Part shown: piece by piece, positions 1 to 5,095 of the stretch
How positions within the stretch are numbered: position 1 is the stretch's first letter
Layout: each line of letters opens with the position of its first letter
Assembly: GCA_030671645.1 (NCBI GenBank)
Contig: DAOVHV010000093.1
Coordinates: 1 to 5,095, forward strand
Reading direction: 5' to 3'
DNA from: a bacterium
Lineage (GTDB): Bacteria; Bipolaricaulota; Bipolaricaulia; UBA7950; UBA9294
Length of the DNA stretch: 5,095 nt
Made by a program: the position numbers and the translations under genes
The notes under the pieces: model-generated
The model's database searches: none
What the model was told of the DNA's origin: nothing
What the model saw: the letters and a program-made list of their open reading frames with translations, nothing else

Positions 1-771
1 CGTTACCAGCGGATTGATGGCGTTTCGAACGGCGTGTTTGTACACCACGACCCGCTCTTTCAGGCCCTTGGCGCGAGCCGTCTGCACGTAGGGGAGGGAC
101 AACGTATCGAGTAAGTTACCTCGCATCAAGCGGATGAGGCCCGCCATGCCTGACGTACCGATCACGAGCCACACAGGCCACAAGTGCCACATGATGTTGA
201 CGATCTTGGCCCAGCTCAACGGAGCACCGTAAAGGTGCAAGTCCATGACGCCACCCACGGTTAATCCATGATCCCCCACCCTAAATACAACGACGAGGAG
301 CCACAACAGAACCAATGCGAAAAAGAAGTTGGGTATCGAAAGACCAAGGAAACCGAAGAATGTGACGATGTGGTCGCTCGGTTTGTATTGGTGGGTCGCC
401 GAATAAATACCGATTGGAATGGCAAACAAATATTGCAGGAACAGCGTTGTGACTGCGATGAAGACGGTCCATTGCAGCCGATTGCCCATGAACAGGGTTT
501 TGTACACAGGCATTTTCGTGTCAAATGACATGCCGAAATCGCCGTGCATGACAATGTTCTTCAGCCAATATCCATACTGAACGATGAAGGGTCGATCCAG
601 GCCGAACCGATCGATCTGCTGCTGCAATGTCTCTTCCGTGATCTGGGGATTCAGTCGGGCCAGAGTGAGATAGTCACCCGGCATAATCTTGATCAGCGTA
701 AACGAGATTAGCGATACGATAAGAAGCAACGGTAACATATAGAGCGTGCGGCGAATGATGTAAGTAAGCAT
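1..771 (-). CDS. Peptide ABC transporter permease, DppB/OppB type (3' end beyond window)
   Basis: This is the inner-membrane channel subunit of an oligopeptide/dipeptide/nickel-type ABC importer. The frame is open from ATG at 771 to the left edge, giving 257 residues of a family usually about 310-340 long, so the C-terminus is missing. Visible family features, in order: a short basic N-terminus followed by transmembrane helix 1 (about residues 9-30) ending in MPGD; the periplasmic stretch FGLDRP..VQYGYWL (56-70) and GDFGMSF (77-83); further hydrophobic helices near 99-123, 133-162 and 193-215; and the EAA-type coupling loop beginning at YVQTARAKGL (228-237) and running into HAVRNAINPL (246-255), which docks on the ATPase. 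The start is supported by AGAAGG 5 nt upstream, a weaker site than those of the two genes before it. It lies 69 bp after the binding-protein stop, with a hairpin between. The family assignment is firm; the transported substrate cannot be told from the permease. Confidence 0.95.
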   Translation of the reverse strand, partial: MLTYIIRRTLYMLPLLLIVSLISFTLIKIMPGDYLTLARLNPQITEETLQQQIDRFGLDRPFIVQYGYWLKNIVMHGDFGMSFDTKMPVYKTLFMGNRLQWTVFIAVTTLFLQYLFAIPIGIYSATHQYKPSDHIVTFFGFLGLSIPNFFFALVLLWLLVVVFRVGDHGLTVGGVMDLHLYGAPLSWAKIVNIMWHLWPVWLVIGTSGMAGLIRLMRGNLLDTLSLPYVQTARAKGLKERVVVYKHAVRNAINPLVT

Positions 772-776
772 GCCAG

Positions 777-782
777 CCTTCT
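777..782 (-). promoter_or_regulatory. Ribosome binding site of the permease (weak)
   Basis: AGAAGG lies 5 nt before the permease ATG. It matches the Shine-Dalgarno consensus less well than the AAGGAGG sites of the two upstream genes. This suggests lower translation of the membrane subunit than of the binding protein, which is an inference from sequence only. Confidence 0.6.
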
Positions 783-794
783 GGGAATGAAGAG

Positions 795-827
795 CGTGAG
801 ATGCGGCACGAGGTGCCGCATCTCACG
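795..827 (-). terminator. Intergenic 15-bp hairpin between binding-protein and permease genes (partial terminator or mRNA stabiliser)
   Basis: The minus strand reads CGTGAGATGCGGCAC, then loop CTC, then the exact complement GTGCCGCATCTCACG. This is a 15-bp stem without mismatches and a 3-nt loop. It begins 13 nt after the binding-protein stop codon and ends 23 nt before the permease ATG. The sequence after it (CTCTTCATTCC) has only scattered T residues and no T-tract, so it is not a convincing intrinsic terminator. A stem in this place commonly protects the 3' end of an abundant binding-protein message or gives partial termination; either role here is inferred. On the plus strand the same stem is followed by GGTTTAGTCA, also without a T-run. 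Confidence 0.7.
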
Positions 828-840
828 GTTTAGTCAGTGA

Positions 841-2667
841 TTACAGCAGTCGCTTGTCAAAACAGATTTCGGTCAACAATCCATTGGCACCACCAGGGGT
901 GGACGTCGGGCTCGCCTTGTATGCGTTTCCGACATGGTCGTAGTACGCATACTGGAACGAGGCGACTACCAAGTAGATGTAGCCGAGCTGATGTGAAAGG
1001 AGCTGCTGATATTCGACGTAGTAATCAAAGGCTGCATCCAAATCGAACGTACCTGCACCAAGAGCAAGCAGCTCATCGATGCGTAGGTCGATTTCGTCCG
1101 GCTCGTCGCACGCCGAGAAACGATAGGCGTGGAGTCCGCCGCACGAGCGATAGACGTTCGATCCGCCGTTCGGCTCGTCGCCACCGGTCAGACCCAACTG
1201 GATGAAGTCGCCCGAAGAACCGAACAGGCGGTCGACCAGCGTGTTGAAGTCGACAATCTGGAAGGTTGCGTTCAGGCCGACGGCTCGCCAGTCATCCTGG
1301 AGGATCAAGCAGTAGCCAACGCGGAGGGTATTGTCGTTTGCGTTGAGTTCGATCGTAAGCGGATCGCCGCTCGGGAGATCACGCCATCCGTCGCCATCCT
1401 GGTCGATAACACCCAGGTCGTCAAGGATGCCCGCGGCTTTCGCCGGATCATACTCGAACATGACAGCGTTGTTTTCGGTGATCGGACCACCATAGAAGTC
1501 ACGGCCGGCGTAGAACGGGGACGGAACGGAAACCGGGCTCCACTGAGGGCCGCCCAATCCGTTGAGCACGTTCCGAACCATCGTCTCTTTATCGATGGTG
1601 TGGGCCAGTGCTTCGCGGAAGTTCACGTTGCGGAAGAGCTCACGCTTCTCAGCATCCGTACCTCCGGCCAATCCGATGTCCTGGTTGGGCATGAACCATG
1701 TGGTCCCGTAGCCGGGCTGGTCGGTGATCAGAACCTGGAAACCTCTGGTCGCACCTTCAGGAAGAAGGATGGCGATGTCTTCCGGACGGAGGCCATACAC
1801 GTCGGTCTCACCGTTGCGGAACTTCAGCATCGAAACGTCCTGGTTGGTCACGATCGCGGAGATAACCGTGTCGTAGTAGGGAAGCTGAGTACCGGCCGGG
1901 TCGTAACCGTAATAGTAGGGGTTACGCACCATAGTGACGCTTACGTTCGGCTGGTAGTCCGAGACAATCCAGGGACCGTTTCCGACCAATTCGGTCAGAG
2001 GGGTATCCAGCGTCCACGCCTCGTTGAACGTACCGACTGGGACTGCCGGATTCAGCTTGTGCACATACTGTGCTAGTACATGCTTCGGCATAATGTTGAA
2101 TCCCAGGGAGTTCAGAGCGGGACGGAAGATGACACTCATCGTGAACGAAACGGTATTGACGTCAACCTTTTCGCACACGGGATAAGTATCGTCAGGAAGT
2201 AGCTGACCGTCGCGCGTGTTACAGTCGACATCCTCGTTCAGGATAAGGTCGTTGTACGTAAACACGACATCGTCAGCCGTAATCGGCGTACCGTCCGACC
2301 ACTTGATGCCTTCGCGGAGGTGGAAGGTGATGACCAAGCCGTCATCGGAAATCTCCCAGCTCTTGGCGAGGTCAGGCACGATGGCACCCGAGATGTGGTC
2401 AAGGTTGACCAATCCGCGGTGCATTCGGTTCGTGAACCAAGTCGTGCTCGTCTCGTGAGCGGTGTGGTTGTTCCAACCCTTGGGGTCTTCGATGTTTGAG
2501 ATCGTAATCGTTCCACCTTGGACACCAAGCTCCATGCCTTCATACACGGTTCCTGTTGCACCGATAGGGATAATCAGCGCATCCGCGGGCTGGGTGTCAT
2601 AACCCTGCCCGAAAACGGCCAGTGATGTGAAAACGAGTAGGCCCGCCAAAATCAGCGCGTTCTTCAT
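841..2667 (-). CDS. Peptide ABC transporter substrate-binding protein (SBP_bac_5 family)
   Basis: This is the extracytoplasmic receptor that captures the substrate and delivers it to the permease; oligopeptides or dipeptides are likely, though sugars, nickel or opines are handled by relatives. It has 608 residues, within the family range. The N-terminus is a signal peptide (K2 and a hydrophobic stretch over about 4-19), with probable signal peptidase I cleavage near AVFG-Q; no lipobox cysteine is seen. The family signature lies at 99-138, including DLAKSWEISDDG, FHLREGIKWSDGTPITADDV and FTY. Further landmarks are GPWIVSDYQP and VRNPYYYGY (231-255), LPYYDTVI and FRNGETDVYGL (262-293), and FRNVNFREALAHTIDKETMV (345-364). 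An EF-hand-like DQDGDGWRD loop (422-430) is common in this family. Six cysteines (149, 165, 453, 509, 520, 602) could form disulfides. The start follows an excellent ribosome binding site and the gene lies 25 bp after the preceding secreted protein. Family is certain; the exact ligand is not. Confidence 0.97.
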   Translation of the reverse strand: MKNALILAGLLVFTSLAVFGQGYDTQPADALIIPIGATGTVYEGMELGVQGGTITISNIEDPKGWNNHTAHETSTTWFTNRMHRGLVNLDHISGAIVPDLAKSWEISDDGLVITFHLREGIKWSDGTPITADDVVFTYNDLILNEDVDCNTRDGQLLPDDTYPVCEKVDVNTVSFTMSVIFRPALNSLGFNIMPKHVLAQYVHKLNPAVPVGTFNEAWTLDTPLTELVGNGPWIVSDYQPNVSVTMVRNPYYYGYDPAGTQLPYYDTVISAIVTNQDVSMLKFRNGETDVYGLRPEDIAILLPEGATRGFQVLITDQPGYGTTWFMPNQDIGLAGGTDAEKRELFRNVNFREALAHTIDKETMVRNVLNGLGGPQWSPVSVPSPFYAGRDFYGGPITENNAVMFEYDPAKAAGILDDLGVIDQDGDGWRDLPSGDPLTIELNANDNTLRVGYCLILQDDWRAVGLNATFQIVDFNTLVDRLFGSSGDFIQLGLTGGDEPNGGSNVYRSCGGLHAYRFSACDEPDEIDLRIDELLALGAGTFDLDAAFDYYVEYQQLLSHQLGYIYLVVASFQYAYYDHVGNAYKASPTSTPGGANGLLTEICFDKRLL

Positions 2668-2672
2668 ATGAG

Positions 2673-2684
2673 AACCTCCTCCTT
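2673..2684 (-). promoter_or_regulatory. Strong ribosome binding site of the substrate-binding protein
   Basis: The minus strand reads AAGGAGGAGGTT followed by CTCAT and the ATG at 2667. This contains two overlapping near-consensus Shine-Dalgarno cores and fixes the start. It sits in the 25-bp gap after the upstream gene, so the two genes are probably on one transcript. No separate promoter fits in the gap. Confidence 0.85.
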
Positions 2685-2692
2685 ATCGCCCT

Positions 2693-3526
2693 TTACAGGC
2701 TATACAGGTACGTCAGGAAACCCTGATAGGCAAGTGCCAATCCCGGGGATACCAACGTAACGCCAAGAATCGCAGCTTCGACCTGAGCAATCGTCAGATC
2801 GGAACCCAGAATCCAGTAAGTTGTGAGTGCCGTTACCGCGGAGATCTGTAGTCCGAGCGAGTCTCCATCGACAAGGGCGAGAAGCTCGGCTTCGGTCTTC
2901 TGTCCCACCGGGGAACCCGGGCCGTAGAAGCCGCCAAGAAGTCTCCCGAGAGCTATGATGACCTTGTCACCAAGGTCAACCACGACTACCACGTCAGTAG
3001 CTGCCAGCTTAGCGATATCAGCGGCATCTAGCAGATTGTAGCTGGGGGGATCGTCCGGATTGGCAGCGTCAATGTTTGCGTCCAGAGTAACCTGAGCCGC
3101 AGCGATAACTGCTTCTACGGTCGCAGGCTTCTTATAGCTACCCCTATTTCTGAAGACAAATGCGTCCGCTGCACCCTCGTTGCCAGCGGCAGCCAATGTG
3201 AGGAGTTCCAGATTGTTATACACATCCTTACCAGTGACGACATCCACCGCTAGGTAAGGTACGAGTTCTCCACTGAGCTTGTACAACGCTCGATCGGCGG
3301 CTAGCCGGATTCCAGGCGTCAGGCCTTTGGCTGCAAGGTCCGTCAGCTCCTCCACAGTGTAGTCGGCGATGTATTGATCAACCAGATTCAAGCCAGCTGC
3401 ATTGCTGATTTCCTCGATCAGTTCGTCGGCAACGATGCCGTTAAGATCGACGGCCATGCCCAGAAGCGAGAAAAGTGCAACCACGCAAGATGCTAGTCCT
3501 AGTGCCCGAAGGCAATTACGCTTCAT
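2693..3526 (-). CDS. Secreted protein of unknown function with HEAT-like helical repeats
   Basis: I do not recognise this 277-residue protein. The N-terminus (K2, R3, R7, then hydrophobic residues about 8-25) is a signal peptide with likely cleavage near GMA-V (23-26), so it should act outside the cytoplasmic membrane. The mature part is mostly helical and alanine/leucine-rich. It holds at least three or four similar helical units of HEAT/Armadillo style: EELTDLAAKGL..GIRLAADRALYKL (59-84), NLELLTLAAAGNEGAADAF (105-123), EAELLALVDGDSLGLQISAV (212-231) and a C-terminal IAQVEAAILGVT..GLALAYQGF (246-270). The recurring pattern is an acidic or leucine helix, a turn containing G, then a second helix with conserved A and L. 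Between them is a valine-rich stretch (179-184), probably a short strand or buried helix. No catalytic motif is seen. It is the first gene after a consensus promoter and sits 25 bp before the binding-protein gene, so a role beside the importer (accessory or scaffold) is plausible but unproven. Confidence 0.85.
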   Translation of the reverse strand: MKRNCLRALGLASCVVALFSLLGMAVDLNGIVADELIEEISNAAGLNLVDQYIADYTVEELTDLAAKGLTPGIRLAADRALYKLSGELVPYLAVDVVTGKDVYNNLELLTLAAAGNEGAADAFVFRNRGSYKKPATVEAVIAAAQVTLDANIDAANPDDPPSYNLLDAADIAKLAATDVVVVVDLGDKVIIALGRLLGGFYGPGSPVGQKTEAELLALVDGDSLGLQISAVTALTTYWILGSDLTIAQVEAAILGVTLVSPGLALAYQGFLTYLYSL

Positions 3527-3637
3527 TATTTAACCTCCTTGTGCCCTTGCCTAATTGGAGTTTGGTTCGCGTAGTTCCTCTTGTAAACCACCTCCTAGGC
3601 CAGAGCTGTCTCTATGTGGAAAGGCGCGCTCGCTTAA
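3527..3637 (-). other. Leader (5' UTR) of about 110 nt with a spare Shine-Dalgarno-like sequence
   Basis: The stretch between the predicted transcription start (about 3637) and the ATG at 3526 has no ATG on the minus strand. It contains a second strong Shine-Dalgarno-like element, AGGAGGTGG (3596-3588), 62 nt before the start codon and with no well-placed start after it. Only weak pairing was found by eye, such as AGAG/CTCT around an ACAG loop near 3601-3614 and GCCTA with TAGGC further on. No known riboswitch consensus was recognised. The length of the leader depends on the inferred promoter. Confidence 0.45.
3531..3540 (-). promoter_or_regulatory. Consensus ribosome binding site of the secreted helical protein
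   Basis: AAGGAGGTTA is followed by AATA and the ATG at 3526. The core is a full complement of the usual 16S anti-Shine-Dalgarno and lies at good spacing, so it decides the start codon and predicts strong translation. Confidence 0.85.
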
Positions 3638-3643
3638 GTTTCC

Positions 3644-3671
3644 ATTATACGGATCTGCCTTGAGCTGTCAA
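3644..3671 (-). promoter_or_regulatory. Perfect-consensus sigma-70 type promoter for the secreted protein / binding protein / permease operon
   Basis: On the minus strand the -35 box TTGACA (3671-3666) and the -10 box TATAAT (3649-3644) both match the housekeeping sigma consensus at all 12 positions, with a 16-bp spacer (one short of optimal). Transcription would start at about 3637. The promoter lies 15 bp after the stop of the preceding gene and 117 bp before the next start codon, exactly where an operon promoter is needed. A short A-tract (GAAAA, 3685-3681) is just upstream. No terminator separates it from the upstream gene, so some read-through is possible. Confidence 0.85.
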
Positions 3672-3686
3672 TTCTGGGAGTTTTCA

Positions 3687-5095
3687 TTACTCGCAATTTA
3701 GCACCGATTCAATCAGTTCCGTTTCAATCTGAGTCCGAGATGTGTTCAGGAAGTTGGCGAATGCGGTATCCAAAGAGAGACCACCCCCAACTCTTGCAGT
3801 GGCGAGCCAAAGGTCGCGTATCACTTCAACTCCATATGTGTCGATGACGAATTGAATCATGAGTCCCGTTTGCACTTCGAGCATTCGATTCGGAACCCCT
3901 CCGAATCCTAATCTCCAGAGAGGTATCCATTCACCAGCATGGAGGCTTTCGCAACCGCGTTCCACTAGTTCCTCGCGATCGATCGTAAGAACAGCGGTCA
4001 GTCCGCGGCGAAGCAAGTTGGAGGCCGTTTCCTTCTTCATCACGAATGCTGGCAACGCAACAACAAACGCTTCAACAATGCTGTCCTGTGAACTGATGTG
4101 CCACATTGTTCTGTGGGTACTGACAACGGGAATCACCAACGGCCCTTGTTCCCGATCTTCATCCGTTTCGTAGTAGAATACGGTAATGTGCGACGGCAAT
4201 TCGCTTTCGTGAAACTCAAACGCTTCAGTGACCCATTCGTAGGCCGCTTGTACCTGCTGAAGAACCTCGGAGAGGTCTTCTTCGGTTCCATCTCCCAAGA
4301 TCGTGAACGAACCATCGGTGACTTGTTGCCAGCCGTCGTAGGCATCCACCCAGTCCACAAGCGTTCTGGTCACAGAGGAGTCAGCTGCATTCGCAAAACG
4401 GCCGGCTGTTTCGAAATTCCCCACAGCTAGTTGGGTTCGAACGGCCAATATGCTTTCAGAGCCGGATAAGGAACGCGAGCTCCAAGTTTGGGTAATATTC
4501 GCAGCAGTTTCGATTTCACCGGCTTCATACAAGAATCGGGCCTGGTAGTATTCAAACCCGTCCTCAGTAACACCACTCTCACGGGCTGCTACCAGCCAAT
4601 CGCCGGCCAGATCCGTCAGCGGGCCACAAGCGAGTCGTGCGATCAGGGCTTCAGTGGTTCCCGGTCCCCAGATCTCTCGAAATCCCTGCAAACCCCCACT
4701 GCATTCAATCAAGTACTGAACAAGCGATGCCGCTTGCAACTCTGAGATGTCATATCCAGATGATTCGTTTTCAAAAGCGGACAACATGGCTTTGAATTCC
4801 CCCAGACCTTCAATGGTGCCAATGGCAAGGCGCTGCGAAAAGGGAGATTGATAGCGCTGATAAAGGGTTTCTTCGAATGCGTTCGCAGCCTCCAAACGGA
4901 TTAGGTCTTGAAGCGAATGAAGGAGTCTGGAAGGCGCGGCGGCAAGAGGTGTATGGAAATTTCGTTCGGGGAACGAAACACCAAGGAGCATTCCCCGATA
5001 TAACAACTGCGAACTACATCGCCCCCACCCGAATGCAAGCACCAACTCACCCAAGCGTGAATACGGATCCTCACCGTAGACTAGATCGATGACAG
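3687..5095 (-). CDS. Probable secreted or envelope protein with two degenerate peptidase-MA-like domains (5' end beyond window)
   Basis: The frame stays open from the right edge to the stop at 3689-3687, giving 468 residues. A TTG at 5054 is in frame, but the frame continues past it to the edge, so the real start is probably outside. Residue numbers here count from the first full codon (5093). The C-terminal part (about 262-458) resembles the peptidase MA-like gluzincin fold: strand FTILGD, a helix, strand HITVFYY, then a helical region, GEWIPLW, and TGLMIQFVIDTYG..VIRDLW followed by LSLDTAFANFL and TQIETE. The usual HExxH is replaced by VEAFV (340-344) and the downstream EGLA by RGLT (363-366). 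An upstream segment (about 13-172) has the same order: GELVL (15-19), RGML (33-36), then ASLVQYLIE and FREIW (122-140), suggesting a duplicated, equally degenerate copy. Between them (about 173-250) lie TPR-like helices (YYQARFLYEAGEIETAANI). It is therefore probably non-catalytic. No signal peptide can be assessed because the N-terminus is missing. The reading frame is firm; the domain assignment is an inference by eye. Confidence 0.7.
   Translation of the reverse strand, partial: VIDLVYGEDPYSRLGELVLAFGWGRCSSQLLYRGMLLGVSFPERNFHTPLAAAPSRLLHSLQDLIRLEAANAFEETLYQRYQSPFSQRLAIGTIEGLGEFKAMLSAFENESSGYDISELQAASLVQYLIECSGGLQGFREIWGPGTTEALIARLACGPLTDLAGDWLVAARESGVTEDGFEYYQARFLYEAGEIETAANITQTWSSRSLSGSESILAVRTQLAVGNFETAGRFANAADSSVTRTLVDWVDAYDGWQQVTDGSFTILGDGTEEDLSEVLQQVQAAYEWVTEAFEFHESELPSHITVFYYETDEDREQGPLVIPVVSTHRTMWHISSQDSIVEAFVVALPAFVMKKETASNLLRRGLTAVLTIDREELVERGCESLHAGEWIPLWRLGFGGVPNRMLEVQTGLMIQFVIDTYGVEVIRDLWLATARVGGGLSLDTAFANFLNTSRTQIETELIESVLNCE

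Noticed and set aside
837..1205. Plus-strand open frame starting just after the hairpin
   Set aside because: The translation is rich in Arg, Ser and His with no domain, and it overlaps the 3' end of the binding-protein gene on the other strand.
1129..2076. A long plus-strand open frame (315 codons) opposite the binding-protein gene
   Set aside because: It lies wholly antisense to a gene with clear family motifs. Its translation has no recognisable domain and no ribosome binding site was apparent. It is best explained as a shadow of codon bias.
3485..3487. A lipobox-like LASC at residues 11-14 of the secreted helical protein
   Set aside because: The hydrophobic stretch before the cysteine is very short and a longer one (about 15-25) follows it, which fits signal peptidase I cleavage near residue 25 better than a lipoprotein.
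3526..3591. A 21-codon leader-peptide frame (GTG at 3591) whose TAA overlaps the ATG of the next gene
   Set aside because: The GTG is inside the Shine-Dalgarno-like element itself, with no ribosome binding site upstream and an in-frame TAG two codons before. The overlap with the start is probably a coincidence.
3475..3663. Plus-strand open frame across the promoter and leader
   Set aside because: It overlaps the signal-peptide coding region and the strong minus-strand promoter, and the translation has no recognisable features.
3634..3687. A 17-residue frame starting in the TAATG overlap at the end of the pseudo-peptidase gene
   Set aside because: It has no ribosome binding site and runs through the -35 and -10 boxes of the operon promoter.
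4188..4211. HESELPSH in the pseudo-peptidase, which resembles a zinc-binding motif
   Set aside because: The spacing is not HExxH, and it lies in the loop before the strand HITVFYY, ahead of the position where the catalytic helix of this fold would be.
1..5095. Mobile elements, CRISPR arrays, tRNA or rRNA genes
   Set aside because: None is visible on either strand: no transposase, integrase or terminal repeats, no regularly spaced repeats, and no cloverleaf or rRNA-like stretch was recognised by eye.

Overview
The window looks like ordinary bacterial chromosome. All four genes supported by the sequence lie on the minus strand, so the locus reads from right to left. No mobile element, tRNA, rRNA, CRISPR array, phage gene or plasmid signature is visible. 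Base composition is moderately GC-rich. The proteins are typical of a deep-branching, possibly thermophilic or peptide-fermenting uncultured bacterium. Bipolaricaulota- or Thermotogota-like lineages come to mind, but this is an impression of style and not something the window proves.

Layout in the direction of transcription: (1) From the right edge to 3687, the C-terminal 468 residues of a large protein that appears to hold two copies of a peptidase-MA-like (gluzincin) fold. Both copies seem to have lost the zinc ligands. (2) At 3671-3644, a perfect-consensus sigma-70 type promoter (TTGACA, 16 bp, TATAAT), 15 bp after that stop codon, followed by a leader of about 110 nt with a spare Shine-Dalgarno-like sequence. 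(3) At 3526-2693, a secreted all-helical protein of unknown function with HEAT-like repeats. (4) At 2667-841, an oligopeptide/dipeptide-type extracellular solute-binding protein (SBP_bac_5). (5) At 795-827, a perfect 15-bp hairpin. (6) From 771 to the left edge, the first 257 residues of a DppB/OppB-type permease, cut by the window.

The unknown secreted protein, the binding protein and the permease are closely spaced and co-directional, and probably form one operon driven by the consensus promoter. The second permease and the ATPases of the importer would be expected to the left of the window. The binding protein and the unknown protein both have near-perfect ribosome binding sites, while the permease has a weak one behind the hairpin. 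This fits the usual arrangement in which the binding protein is made in excess over the membrane subunits. The least explained parts are the secreted helical protein and the double pseudo-peptidase. Nothing in the window demonstrates a wholly new system.
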